Below the pieces are notes generated by a model. The model searched no databases. It was not told where the DNA came from and saw only the letters and a list, made by a program, of their open reading frames with translations. This document shows, one piece after another, positions 1-9,942 of a stretch of DNA of 64,000 nt (the first letter of the stretch is position 1; every line of letters begins with the position of its first letter). Source of the stretch: Alphaproteobacteria bacterium (lineage in GTDB: Bacteria > Pseudomonadota > Alphaproteobacteria > Micavibrionales > Micavibrionaceae); NCBI GenBank assembly GCA_018608245.1, contig JABAZY010000017.1:30582-94581 (forward strand), written 5' to 3'. A program made the translations under genes and the position numbers.

Positions 1-2402
1 CGTCTCATCCTACTGGAGGATATGTTGTAGATATATGGGGCGATGGCACCTATATTTATACTGCTGATTATACAGAGGGCATTAAAGCTTATAGCTTTGA
101 TGGTACGACATTCACCGAATTAGATAGAGTAACAGGAAGTGGAACTACCAGAGGTATATGGGGTGATGGCACTTATATTTACTCTTCTAATGAGGCCAGT
201 GGAATTTTTGCCTATACCTTTGATGGCACAACTTTTACTGAAGTGGGAAGTTATGATTTTCCTGCGGGCCATGCCTATAAGATATGGGGCGATGGTACGT
301 ACTTATATTCTGCAGATAATAATGGTGGATTACATGCCTATACTTTTGATGGCACAACTTTTACTTTATTGGATACATATCCTACGGCTGCAGGTTTTTT
401 TAATTATGATGTAGGAATAGATGGTACTTATATTTATAATGCTGCGGGTGTAAATGGCGTAGATGCTTTAACGTTTGATGGCACAACTTTTACGCACGTA
501 GCAAATATTGATTTTGGTCCTCATAATGTAGTTGGCTTAGAAGTAGAGGGTAATTATATTTATGCTGTTTCTAGCCATGCAAGCGGTTTTAATCAGGGTA
601 TTCATGCGCTTACGTTTGATGGTACTTCTTTTACTGAAGTAGATCATATAACTTCGAATAGTTATAATGCCGTTGATATATTTGTTGACGGTAATTATAT
701 TTTTATGGCGAATTATCAATTTCAGATTCGTGCTTTTACCTTTGATGGCTCTAGTTTTGTTGAAGTTGCTACCATTGGGTCACCAAATTTTGTTGGTACT
801 GTTTGGGGAGACGGCACTTATGTTTATGGTGGATTAGCAGGTTCAGGTATTCGGGCACATTCCGGATTTGAATGTTTATCCTATAACAGTGAAATGCGCC
901 TCACGAAAGATGGTACATTAGGCATTAATAAACCTACTCCTCAAGCAAAAATTCATTCTGCCAATCGTATCCGTTCTGATGAAGGGATTATGATTGGTAA
1001 TGACACCAATTGTTCGACAGGCACAGATATCGGCGTTATGCGCTATACGGGTACACCAGCGGAACCGTTTGAGGTTTGTGATGGCACAGCATGGCAAGGC
1101 TTAAGTACTTATACGGCGGCAACTTCATCAGTTGATACGGTTAATTGTTCTCCTATTTCTTTTGAATTACTGGATGTAGCAGATGTTGCGCTTAATACAG
1201 CGATTGAAACGAATAGAATTTTAATTGGCGGTTTGGAAAGACCTTGTGATTTATCGGTGGCTTCTGATTCATCCAGTATCACGATTAATAAAAATGGTGT
1301 CGATGAAACAGGTACAATCGTTTCAGTCGATAATGGTGATGTGGTTTATTTAAAAATTAGATCAGCTAATGCCGAAATAACTGAAACAAATACGTATATA
1401 TCTTTGGGAGATAAAACAGATCAGGTGACCATTGAAACGGAATGTACAGGAACACTGACAGAAGAAGATACACTGACAACAACTGAGTTAAATGATGTTG
1501 TTAGTATAATCATTGATGGTGATTACGCTTATGTTGCTACCATTGGGTATGATGGATTGGTTTCAGTAGATATCTCTGACCCTACTAATATGTCACAAAC
1601 TGATAGCGTTACTAATGGTAGTGATATTTTAAATCCAGGTAAGATGGACATACAAGGTGAGATTGTATATATCGCTGTTTATGGCTCAAGTAGAATTACG
1701 AGTGTTGATATCTCTGACCCCACTAATTTAACGATATTAGATAGTACAAGCGCCACAAATATTTCTAATCCAGGCGCGGTTGCTATTAAAGGAAATTATG
1801 CATTTTTAGCCAATAGTGATGGTATTATTTCTATTGATATTTCTGATCCCTCTAATATGACGGAAGCTGATTATCTATCTTCCACAGATATGGATGGTGG
1901 TGCGGATATTAAAATTATCGGAGATCATGCTTTTGTCGTTGCTTATACAGATAGAACACTTACATCAATAGATATATCCGATCCTACTAATATGTCACAA
2001 ACTGATAGTACGACATCCCCATCTAGTAGTTTAACTGCAGTAAACGATATGGAAGTTAAAGGAAATTATATTTTTGCTACTTCTAATCTTACAGATTCAG
2101 TTGCTGTCTTTGATGTTTCAGATCCAACAAACCTAACTGAAATTGAAAATTATGTTATTCCTAGCGCTTCTGATTCTGGAGCGATAGCGTTATTAGGAAA
2201 CTACGTGTATGTAGGCGACAGTAACGGAGGTGGAGGGCTTGCTAAAGTAGATATATCTGATCCAACAAATTTATCTGAAAAAGCGTATACGACGTCAACA
2301 AACATAAATAACCCCGTCGCAATTGCAGTAAAGGGTGAGTATGTATTTGTTGGTGCAACCGCAGATGACAGCATTACTTCTTTTAAAATTAAGTGCCAAT
2401 AA
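1..2402 (+). CDS. Large repeat surface protein, 5' end outside window (WGDGTYIY and LVIVD-type repeats)
   Basis: The frame is open from base 3 onward, so the gene starts upstream of the window; the ATG at 243 is internal. About 290 residues of tandem 41-42 residue repeats come first, each with a WGDGTYIY-like strand, an AYTFDG turn and FTEV. A short module with GNDTNC and CDGTAWQ follows near 990-1110. The C-terminal 300 residues hold at least five LVIVD-type repeats, each with a DISDPTN motif preceded by a G-N/D-YAY/F-V strand, as in predicted beta-propellers. No catalytic motif is visible. The next gene starts 15 bp downstream and shares the 41-residue repeat and the GNDTNC/CDGT module, so the two are probably co-transcribed. 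A role as a surface or secreted binding protein is inferred from the repeats; the signal or anchor would lie in the missing N-terminus. Confidence 0.8.
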   Translation, partial: SHPTGGYVVDIWGDGTYIYTADYTEGIKAYSFDGTTFTELDRVTGSGTTRGIWGDGTYIYSSNEASGIFAYTFDGTTFTEVGSYDFPAGHAYKIWGDGTYLYSADNNGGLHAYTFDGTTFTLLDTYPTAAGFFNYDVGIDGTYIYNAAGVNGVDALTFDGTTFTHVANIDFGPHNVVGLEVEGNYIYAVSSHASGFNQGIHALTFDGTSFTEVDHITSNSYNAVDIFVDGNYIFMANYQFQIRAFTFDGSSFVEVATIGSPNFVGTVWGDGTYVYGGLAGSGIRAHSGFECLSYNSEMRLTKDGTLGINKPTPQAKIHSANRIRSDEGIMIGNDTNCSTGTDIGVMRYTGTPAEPFEVCDGTAWQGLSTYTAATSSVDTVNCSPISFELLDVADVALNTAIETNRILIGGLERPCDLSVASDSSSITINKNGVDETGTIVSVDNGDVVYLKIRSANAEITETNTYISLGDKTDQVTIETECTGTLTEEDTLTTTELNDVVSIIIDGDYAYVATIGYDGLVSVDISDPTNMSQTDSVTNGSDILNPGKMDIQGEIVYIAVYGSSRITSVDISDPTNLTILDSTSATNISNPGAVAIKGNYAFLANSDGIISIDISDPSNMTEADYLSSTDMDGGADIKIIGDHAFVVAYTDRTLTSIDISDPTNMSQTDSTTSPSSSLTAVNDMEVKGNYIFATSNLTDSVAVFDVSDPTNLTEIENYVIPSASDSGAIALLGNYVYVGDSNGGGGLAKVDISDPTNLSEKAYTTSTNINNPVAIAVKGEYVFVGATADDSITSFKIKCQ
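33..880 (+). repeat. Tandem ~123-bp coding repeats (WGDGTYIY unit), first array
   Basis: Units begin at about 33, 156 and 282 (period 123-126 bp) and continue in more diverged form to about 880, giving roughly seven copies. Each encodes I/VWGDGTYIY, then G-I/V-RAY-T/S-FDG and FTEV. The same unit recurs at 3453-4130 in the next gene. Confidence 0.85.
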
Positions 2403-2417
2403 TACAGAAAGAATAAA

Positions 2418-5400
2418 ATGAAATTTTTAAAACGCTACAGACGGACAAGAAAAACAGAAAAAGGAAATATCTTTTTTATGCTTTTTGCTGCTGTCGGTGT
2501 TGTTGGCGCATTAGGGGTCGGTTCGACCACAATTCTAAAAGGGCCAGTAAGTAGTATGGTTAAAACCAATCAAGTAACCATGATTGAAAATCGTGCAGAG
2601 CTTGATTTAAAGTTAATGATTAATAATATCATTACCACAACGCCAGATTGTGACTCTGATGACACAATAGAGGCGATGGAGTGGCGCGATGCAGTCGGTG
2701 GTGAACCACCGGTCATTACAGGCGGTGGTTACCTTCCTGCGGCTATTGCAGGGGCAACGACAGACCCATGGGGGCGTGAATTAGGGTATTGTGTATGGGA
2801 TAATGGTTCTGCGATTGATGATGTGGGTTGTGGCGGAGCAACACAAGACAGGCTTACGGGGTCAATTCTAACAGACGAGCCATTTGTGGCAGTTGTTTCT
2901 GCAGGACCCGATCAAAAATTCCAAACAAGTTGTGTTGATTTTGTTGATACAACACCTGCTGATGGCGACCCAGACACGCCATTAATCGCACGCGTTGCCA
3001 ATAGTGACGATATTGTTCTGACCTATACTTACGATGAATTAAAAGCAGTGATGGGTGATAATTGGTTATATACCTCTGATAGCGTCGGGGAAGATACTGT
3101 TAAGACAAATCAAGGCGTTGAAATAACAAATGATGTCACTATCTCAACGGGTGTCTTAGATATGAATTTATTGGGTGGAACCTTAAGTCTATCCGAAGTA
3201 CCAGGAAGCTGTACTGTTGCAAGAGATGGGCAAATGTTCCGTGATGCATCAGTAACCCCTCCTGCCATTATGCTGTGTGATTCAGGTACGTTTGTCTCCA
3301 TTGGTGGTGGCGGCGCTTCTAGTGACGATTGTGCAGGTAAAACAACAGGCATCTGCATCGGCTTCGATCCAGAAGCTGCAAATTGTGAAGTAAATAATGG
3401 CGATCCTTTTGTTGAAGCAGGCGCTATTGCCACACCTAATCTTGCCTTCGGTGTTTGGGGCGATGGCACATATATATATGTTGGAGTGAGGGACGACGGC
3501 GTACGTGCGTATACATTTGATGGGTCAACATTCACAGAAGTAGGTGCTTTTAATACACCTGGCCATTCCCATAGTGTATGGGGCGACGGCACATATATAT
3601 ATGTTGGTGATACATTTAGTGGCGTACGCGCCTATACATTTGATGGATCAACGTTCACAGAAGAAGGTTTTTTTAATACACCTGACAGTGCCTTCGATGT
3701 CTGGGGAGATGGCACATATATATATGTTGCTGACAGCGCAAGTGGCGTGCGTGCATATACATTTGATGGATCAACGTTTACAGAAGTAGGCGCTTTTGAC
3801 ACACCTGACAACGCTACTGGTGTATGGGGAGATGGCACATATATATATGTTGGTGATGCAAATAGTGGCGTACGTGCTTATAGTTTTGATGGGTCAATTT
3901 TTACAGAATTAGGTGTTTTTTATTCACCTGGCCAATCTGGTGCTGTATGGGGCGACGGCACATACATATATGTTACTATAAATTCTGAAGGTATAGCGGC
4001 ATATACATTTGATGGATCAACTTTTACAGAAGTTGATATTTTTGAAACTGGAGGCAATGCTAATGACATCTGGGGCGATGGAACATATCTTTATGTTTCT
4101 ACTCAGGCAGGTGGTTTACGCGCTTATTCTGGCTTCGAATGTACATCCATCTCTGCGAAGCCAGAGATTGATACAAAAACCGATAGAAACACCAAAATTT
4201 ATGGTTGGGGTGGAAATGGAAATGCTCAATTTGTTGATCCTGCTTACGGTACAACTGATCAACCTTCGGCGGTTGAAATCACAGGGTTAAATGATATTAG
4301 AAGAATTTCATTAGGGATTTCTGGACACGCTTGTGGAATAGATTCAAACGATCAAGCATGGTGTTGGGGTGAGGCATCTAACTTTAAACAAGGGCATAAT
4401 AATTTTGGTAGTAATCAACCACCAACAAAAGTCATTGGTGAAAATTCGAATTTTAAATCCATTTCGGCGGCACTACGACATACATGCGCGTTGAAATATG
4501 ATGGAACGGCATGGTGTTGGGGGTATAATAGTGATGGGCAATTAGGCGATGGTACTATTGGAGGCAGTAGGGCAACACCAGAACAAGTTGTTGATATTAC
4601 TGATTTTATTGATATCAGAACAGGTGGTGATAACACGTGCGGTATACGCAAAAATAAGGAGTTATGGTGTTGGGGTGAAGATGATAATGGAGAGCTAGGT
4701 AATGGGACGTTATTAACCGCTGACTTACCGAGACCATCAAAAGTACAAAATTTATCTGGTGTTGTACAAATTGGTTTTGCTGGATATGATTCAATTTGTG
4801 CACTTACTGAATCAGGAAATGTCTGGTGTTGGGGACAAAATGATCGTGGACAACTTGGTATAGGATCAGTTACTGCAGATCAACCTTTGCCTGTTAAAAC
4901 AAAAGTTTTATCAGATGTTATACAAATAGCTCAATACCGCGAGGGTGCATCTGCTTGTGCTTTAAAGCAAGATGGAACAGCATGGTGTTGGGGACACGGG
5001 TTTGAAGCACAATTAGGAAATGGTTCAACAAGCCGTCAAGAGACACCGACACAAGTAGCAACAATTACAGATTTTGTTAAAATTTCTACTTTGGGGCAAG
5101 GGGGCTGTGGTTTACGTGCCAATGGTGAAATTTGGTGTTGGGGTGCTGATGGTAGTGGGCAATTAGGGAACGGCGCGGTTACAACTGGGAGTCAATACAC
5201 GCCTGTTTTAAGTGATCCAACTTTAAAATTCTATGATTTTGTGTCACAATCAAACGAAGTAATTGCTTATACAAAAGACTACACCGACGGTGATGAAAGC
5301 TTACCAGTAGCACCTGTGATGATTCAACAATCTCATGACGCGGGGGAGGCCGTTGGGTCGCATGGTTTGGCGGTAACCTATAATGGACCTTCTGGCGATC

Positions 5401-7961
5401 GCGTTGGTATTGCACTTACTGTTGATGCGGATGCGGATAGTGGTGACCCTACTTCGGTAAATATTAATGCCCGAAAAGGTACATCAGAACATGAACTTCG
5501 GTTTACAACGAACAGCACCGATATTTTACGACTTAAAAAAGATAGTTTTACTATAGGTAATGAAAACGGTGTTATTGGAACTAGAGTAGGTCAGTTACAA
5601 ATAGGTGTGCATGATGGAGGTTGGAGTTTAGATCTTTCCTATATAGATGGTCTTTTAATTTCTAAAAAAGGTGTTGCTACACTAAACCCATCTTACTTTG
5701 GGGTTAATTCAGAAACGGGTGAGACAAATATTTTATCTGGCCGTGAATTACTTATTCAACATACGGATGATACAGGCGTCACAATTGCACCTGTTGCCTC
5801 TTTTTTAAATAATACAGGCAGTACATTCTTTGGTGCGGTGAATATACGCGGTGGTGATTTCACCATTACGGCATACACAGACACAGCTACTGAACATGCG
5901 TCCTATAAATTCTTCCGCTACCGTGGAGATGCAACAACGCCAACACAAGCTATAGGAAGTGATCATTTAGGTAGAGTTAGATTTTTAGGGTACGCAGGTG
6001 GAAATTACACAGGGCCCGCAGATATTCAATCTCGATTAATTGGTAACTTTGGTGTTGGTGATTTGCGTACAAATTTAATAATGAACACAGGTTCAATTAG
6101 TTTTGGTGGTGCTTCTGTGAATGACTTTGCTGTAAATTATGATGGTATTGTGCTTTTTAACAGAGCGGTCTCTCCTAAATCTCTCTTGACCATCGGTGGG
6201 CGCGGCGCGGCGGATGAGGGTGTTAAGTTCAGTAACGACACAACCTGCGCCAGCGCGGCTTACGACGAAGGTACAATCCGCTGGACAGGTACAACTTATG
6301 AATATTGCGATGGAACACAATGGTTACCTATGATACCAACTGCGGTCGGTAGCACCTGTACCGATGATGAAACATTTTATGATATAGGCTTAGGATTAGA
6401 ACATAGTTGCGCTGTCTACTCTAATGGACAAGTGGTTTGTTGGGGACGCTCACATCTTGGTCAATTAGGAAATGGTACTCTGAATTTAGAAGAAGCTTCT
6501 TTGATACCAATTTCTAGATCGGTCATTGATGACGCAATTAAAGTGGCAAGTGGGTGGGGCCATAGCTGTGCTTTAACAAAAAAAGGTGAAATTTATTGTT
6601 GGGGTGGAAACTCAGTAAATGGAGAATTGGGTAATGGTAGTGCTGATAGTATGGATTTTCCAATTAAAATTGCCTCTCCCGAAAAATTTATCGATGTTGG
6701 TATTAACCATCAACACGGTTGTGGAATTACTGAAGACAATGCTCTTAAATGTTGGGGTAATGGCGGATCAGGTCAATTAGGAGATGGTGGATCTACTGAT
6801 GCTACGATTCCACAGGATGTATATGGTATTGATAACGCAGTTAAAGTTTCTGTTGGGTATAATAATACATGTGTCGTTTTAGCAGATAAAACGGCCAAAT
6901 GTTGGGGTGATAATGCCTATGGTGAATTGGGTAGAGGAACATTTACTGCTTTCGAATTTCTACCTGGCGCTGTAACAGGTTTAACGGATGTTATAGATAT
7001 AGATATAAATGGTCGATTTAGTGGTTCTCCAGTTTATACAGCCTGCGCTGTAAAAACGGATGGTACGGTGTGGTGCTGGGGTAGTAATGGGCAAGGTCAA
7101 TTAGGAAATGGTAGTACAGGAGCGGCTCAAGCCAACCCATTACAGGTCACTGGTATTACAAATGCTATTGATGTTGAAGTAGGAAGGGAGCATGTATGTG
7201 CTTTACGGGCTGATGGAACAGTGTCGTGCTGGGGAGATGATCTGCATGGTAAATTAGGAAGTGGTGCATCGACTTTAGATAGTAGCACGCCCGTCACTGT
7301 CACTGGTATTGCAACAGCCGTTAAAATAGATGTTGGGGATAGACATAGTTGTGCTTTATTGTTTGATGGCGCAATGCAATGTTGGGGAAATAATGCTTAT
7401 CATAGGTTAGGTGACGGAACCAATACAAATCGCCCTGAGCCTGTTGATGTAATAAATTCATTATCGTGTGATTCAGATAAGTATGTATTTCTTACTTCTA
7501 TCTCTTATCCAGCTGATTTAGGTGGATTAGAAGGCGCGGATGCTGTTTGTCAATCGCATGCCGATCAGGTGAGGTTACCAGGTACTTATAAAGCCTGGCT
7601 GTCCGATAGTACGAATAGTCCATCCACAAGATTTAATAGGTTAGATTCTACGTATGATTATAAGCTTGTGAATGGTACAGTTGTTGCGGACGGTTGGGAT
7701 GATTTAACAGACGGTACAATTGATACTCCAATTATTGTGACTGAAGAGAACGTTACACTAGCAAATGATGTAGTTCCTACAAATACTGCTACAGATGGAA
7801 CGGCTTTTAATGCAACAGAAAACTGTGCTAACTGGACAACTAGGTCAGGCGCATTGAATTATAATCGTGGACGGTTCAGTGTTAGTGATTCAAGATGGAC
7901 TTTTGAAGGTTCTACAAGTTCATGTAACTCTACGCATAAATTATATTGTTTCCAGCAATAA
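2418..7961 (+). CDS. Giant prepilin-like, multi-propeller surface protein with C-terminal DUF1554
   Basis: An 1847-residue protein. The N-terminus is basic (about residues 1-15), followed by GN and a hydrophobic helix at about 17-40. That is the layout of type IV prepilin or pseudopilin leaders, although the exact cleavage motif is not certain. After a roughly 300-residue head come six 41-residue WGDGTYIY repeats (346-575) and an RCC1 block of seven CWG-containing repeats (about 592-933). A middle region with phage-tail-fibre-like flavour includes a CDGTQW module (to about 1310). A second RCC1 block of seven repeats lies at about 1320-1681, and a DUF1554 domain at about 1688-1847 (LGGLEGADAVC, KAWLSDST; a lectin-like fold). 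Most RCC1 repeats carry two cysteines, suggesting disulfides and an extracellular location. It lies 15 bp behind the related upstream gene, and its stop abuts that of dnaQ. An adhesin role is inference. Confidence 0.85.
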   Translation: MKFLKRYRRTRKTEKGNIFFMLFAAVGVVGALGVGSTTILKGPVSSMVKTNQVTMIENRAELDLKLMINNIITTTPDCDSDDTIEAMEWRDAVGGEPPVITGGGYLPAAIAGATTDPWGRELGYCVWDNGSAIDDVGCGGATQDRLTGSILTDEPFVAVVSAGPDQKFQTSCVDFVDTTPADGDPDTPLIARVANSDDIVLTYTYDELKAVMGDNWLYTSDSVGEDTVKTNQGVEITNDVTISTGVLDMNLLGGTLSLSEVPGSCTVARDGQMFRDASVTPPAIMLCDSGTFVSIGGGGASSDDCAGKTTGICIGFDPEAANCEVNNGDPFVEAGAIATPNLAFGVWGDGTYIYVGVRDDGVRAYTFDGSTFTEVGAFNTPGHSHSVWGDGTYIYVGDTFSGVRAYTFDGSTFTEEGFFNTPDSAFDVWGDGTYIYVADSASGVRAYTFDGSTFTEVGAFDTPDNATGVWGDGTYIYVGDANSGVRAYSFDGSIFTELGVFYSPGQSGAVWGDGTYIYVTINSEGIAAYTFDGSTFTEVDIFETGGNANDIWGDGTYLYVSTQAGGLRAYSGFECTSISAKPEIDTKTDRNTKIYGWGGNGNAQFVDPAYGTTDQPSAVEITGLNDIRRISLGISGHACGIDSNDQAWCWGEASNFKQGHNNFGSNQPPTKVIGENSNFKSISAALRHTCALKYDGTAWCWGYNSDGQLGDGTIGGSRATPEQVVDITDFIDIRTGGDNTCGIRKNKELWCWGEDDNGELGNGTLLTADLPRPSKVQNLSGVVQIGFAGYDSICALTESGNVWCWGQNDRGQLGIGSVTADQPLPVKTKVLSDVIQIAQYREGASACALKQDGTAWCWGHGFEAQLGNGSTSRQETPTQVATITDFVKISTLGQGGCGLRANGEIWCWGADGSGQLGNGAVTTGSQYTPVLSDPTLKFYDFVSQSNEVIAYTKDYTDGDESLPVAPVMIQQSHDAGEAVGSHGLAVTYNGPSGDRVGIALTVDADADSGDPTSVNINARKGTSEHELRFTTNSTDILRLKKDSFTIGNENGVIGTRVGQLQIGVHDGGWSLDLSYIDGLLISKKGVATLNPSYFGVNSETGETNILSGRELLIQHTDDTGVTIAPVASFLNNTGSTFFGAVNIRGGDFTITAYTDTATEHASYKFFRYRGDATTPTQAIGSDHLGRVRFLGYAGGNYTGPADIQSRLIGNFGVGDLRTNLIMNTGSISFGGASVNDFAVNYDGIVLFNRAVSPKSLLTIGGRGAADEGVKFSNDTTCASAAYDEGTIRWTGTTYEYCDGTQWLPMIPTAVGSTCTDDETFYDIGLGLEHSCAVYSNGQVVCWGRSHLGQLGNGTLNLEEASLIPISRSVIDDAIKVASGWGHSCALTKKGEIYCWGGNSVNGELGNGSADSMDFPIKIASPEKFIDVGINHQHGCGITEDNALKCWGNGGSGQLGDGGSTDATIPQDVYGIDNAVKVSVGYNNTCVVLADKTAKCWGDNAYGELGRGTFTAFEFLPGAVTGLTDVIDIDINGRFSGSPVYTACAVKTDGTVWCWGSNGQGQLGNGSTGAAQANPLQVTGITNAIDVEVGREHVCALRADGTVSCWGDDLHGKLGSGASTLDSSTPVTVTGIATAVKIDVGDRHSCALLFDGAMQCWGNNAYHRLGDGTNTNRPEPVDVINSLSCDSDKYVFLTSISYPADLGGLEGADAVCQSHADQVRLPGTYKAWLSDSTNSPSTRFNRLDSTYDYKLVNGTVVADGWDDLTDGTIDTPIIVTEENVTLANDVVPTNTATDGTAFNATENCANWTTRSGALNYNRGRFSVSDSRWTFEGSTSSCNSTHKLYCFQQ
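3453..4130 (+). repeat. Six tandem 123-bp coding repeats (WGDGTYIY unit), second array
   Basis: Unit starts at 3453, 3576, 3699, 3822, 3945 and 4068 are spaced exactly 123 bp; the last unit is cut short. DNA identity between units is high by eye, and the GGGCGATGGCACATATATATATG core recurs with few changes, so slippage or recombination could change copy number. Confidence 0.9.
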
Positions 7962-8654
7962 TTATTTATTCCAAATAGCGTTTTTTAAATCTTCTAGCAT
8001 TTTACTATGAGACGCTATTTCATCATCATTAGCTGAAAATTCTCTTGGTTCACGATACGTACGTTCAATAGTTTTTGTCGAGATATTTGTTGTTTCTTCT
8101 TGGTTAGTTTCTTTTTTCGTATCAATGTCTAACCCACGCTGACGGCCACCGAGAAGCTCCATATAAACTTCCGCTAGTAACTCAGAATCGAGCAACGCCC
8201 CATGAAGCGTACGGTTAGAATTATCAATTTGAAAACGACGGCATAACGCATCTAGGTTAGCAGGTGATCCTGGAAATTTTTTACGCGCCATCCATAGTGT
8301 GTCAATAATACGTCGCTTATCAATGGACGGAAAACCAAACATTTTCAGTTCCGCATTAATGAACTTCATATCAAATTCAGCATTGTGAATAACAAGTTTT
8401 GAGTCAGTGCCCAAAAAATCTAAAAAATCACCTACAATTTCACCAAAAGTAGGTTCACTTTTTAAACGCTCTTCTGTTAATCCATGAACGGCTACAACTT
8501 CGGCAGGTACATCGCGTTCTGGGTTAATATATTGATGATACGTACGCCCAGTTGGCATATGGTTATCCAACTCAATACAACCAATTTCGACTATTCGGTG
8601 ACCTTCCGTTGGATCCATACCTGTGGTTTCTGTATCTAAGACAATTTCAATCAT
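7962..8654 (-). CDS. dnaQ: DNA polymerase III epsilon subunit (3'-5' proofreading exonuclease)
   Basis: This is the proofreading exonuclease of the replicative polymerase. The DEDDh residues are visible: D7 and E9 in the first motif (VLDTETTG), an aspartate in HNAEFDMKF, then H and D in [10 protein letters not shown]. The 230-residue length fits bacterial epsilon, with a roughly 50-residue low-similarity tail that would hold the polymerase-binding part. The start ATG overlaps the stop of the amidotransferase gene (ATGA), so it is the last gene of the operon. Its stop directly abuts the end of the giant repeat gene on the other strand, and no obvious terminator lies between them. Confidence 0.96.
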   Translation of the reverse strand: MIEIVLDTETTGMDPTEGHRIVEIGCIELDNHMPTGRTYHQYINPERDVPAEVVAVHGLTEERLKSEPTFGEIVGDFLDFLGTDSKLVIHNAEFDMKFINAELKMFGFPSIDKRRIIDTLWMARKKFPGSPANLDALCRRFQIDNSNRTLHGALLDSELLAEVYMELLGGRQRGLDIDTKKETNQEETTNISTKTIERTYREPREFSANDDEIASHSKMLEDLKNAIWNK

Positions 8655-9355
8655 GATAAGACCATGTCTAACCAGTCATTTAAAAATAACTTGGTTTGTT
8701 TATCTAGCAGTGCGCTTCTTTCAGCTGTTTCTGCCCGAAAATCAATTACGCTCAAGCCAATATTTTCCAGCTCGTTTACACTACCTATACTGTTAAACTC
8801 AATATTGTCAGGGGTCATTTCTGGATGAAATTGAAGTGCCAAAATATTATTACCAACTTGGAAAACTTGATTTTTATACTGCTCTGAAGAGGCTAGTAGA
8901 GTAGCCTCTTCAGGAAGATCAAATGTATCACCATGCCACTGTATAATTTTTGTAAGTTCTTTATTAAAATGATGAATTGGATGTTTCTGTCCCACATCAT
9001 TGAGTGTAATTTCGTGCCAGCCAACTTCTTTACCCCGTGCTCCAGGGTATACTTCCTTGCCCATTGCTTTTGCCACCATTTGTGCCCCTAAACATACACC
9101 TAAAGTCGGTTTATCCTTGTCAATACGCGCCTTTATATAATCAATTTCATTGTAAAGGTACGGGAACATATCAGCTTGATACACCCCCATTGAACCACCC
9201 ATGATAATGGCTAAATCATGCTCCATAGGGTCAATATTAACTAATTTGTCATGATACCCAATGGCAAAATCAATTTCTATTTCACGTGCTTCAAGAACGT
9301 CTTTAAAACGCCCTAGATCATTTTTAACTTTGTGGCAGACAACTAATGTCTTCAT
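8651..9355 (-). CDS. Class I glutamine amidotransferase domain protein
   Basis: A 234-residue stand-alone class I glutamine amidotransferase resembling the glutaminase half of GMP synthase. The nucleophile elbow GVCLGAQM places the cysteine at residue 88, and LQFHPEM supplies the His and Glu. No synthetase domain is present. Proteins of this kind are often annotated as GMP synthase-like or gamma-glutamyl hydrolases; the substrate here is unknown. It sits between coaE and dnaQ with 4-nt ATGA overlaps on both sides, so it is translated as part of the operon although it is not a usual member of it. Confidence 0.85.
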   Translation of the reverse strand: MKTLVVCHKVKNDLGRFKDVLEAREIEIDFAIGYHDKLVNIDPMEHDLAIIMGGSMGVYQADMFPYLYNEIDYIKARIDKDKPTLGVCLGAQMVAKAMGKEVYPGARGKEVGWHEITLNDVGQKHPIHHFNKELTKIIQWHGDTFDLPEEATLLASSEQYKNQVFQVGNNILALQFHPEMTPDNIEFNSIGSVNELENIGLSVIDFRAETAERSALLDKQTKLFLNDWLDMVLS

Positions 9356-9942
9356 TTAATACTCGCTAATATTTTTTTCAGAATTGCGTAACTATAGGCC
9401 ATTCCCATGCCCGTGGGCACTATAAAATCGGCTAATGCACATTTTTGTGCGTTGGGCATTTGTGCGTCTAAAATAGCCTTGAACTTTATTTCTGTCATAT
9501 TTGGGCGCGCTAAAACACGGCGCTTTTGGGTCTCATATGGTGCATCAACACATATGGTGTAATCGACACGTTTGTCTGCTCCAGTTTCAAAAAGAAGGGG
9601 AATATCAAGGACAACAATTTTTATACCTAGTCGCTGTTGTGTACGAATAAATTTATATTGCGAAGCAACAGTTAGGGGGTGCAAAATATTTTCTAATATC
9701 TGTTTTTTACCTGCATCATTAAAAATAATTTCTGCAAGAACATCACGTTTAATAATATGTTTTTTCTTATCCCAACATTTAGGAAATGTTAATGCTACTT
9801 CTTCAAATGCATCACCATATGGATTTAATGCTTTGCGTACTACTTGGTCAGAGTCATGCACAGCACAATTCAATTTTTTAAGCATAGTTGCTGTTGTGGT
9901 TTTGCCCATACCGATAGATCCTGTTAGGCCAATAACAATCAT
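9352..9942 (-). CDS. coaE: Dephospho-CoA kinase
   Basis: Catalyses the last step of coenzyme A synthesis, phosphorylating the 3'-OH of dephospho-CoA. The P-loop GLTGSIGMGKTT lies at residues 5-16, followed by HDSDQVV and the DIPLLFETG motif typical of CoaE. The length of 196 residues is normal. Both ends overlap their neighbours by 4 nt (ATGA), in the conserved aroE-coaE order. Confidence 0.96.
   Translation of the reverse strand: MIVIGLTGSIGMGKTTTATMLKKLNCAVHDSDQVVRKALNPYGDAFEEVALTFPKCWDKKKHIIKRDVLAEIIFNDAGKKQILENILHPLTVASQYKFIRTQQRLGIKIVVLDIPLLFETGADKRVDYTICVDAPYETQKRRVLARPNMTEIKFKAILDAQMPNAQKCALADFIVPTGMGMAYSYAILKKILASIK

Noticed and set aside
3110-3592. 160-codon open frame on the minus strand across the WGDGTYIY array
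   Set aside because: It is the antisense reading of the repeats in the giant plus-strand gene, with no independent similarity or ribosome binding site.
33-4130. CRISPR-like array because of regular 123-bp spacing
   Set aside because: The repeats are in frame, translate to a conserved protein unit and have no distinct spacers; they are coding repeats.
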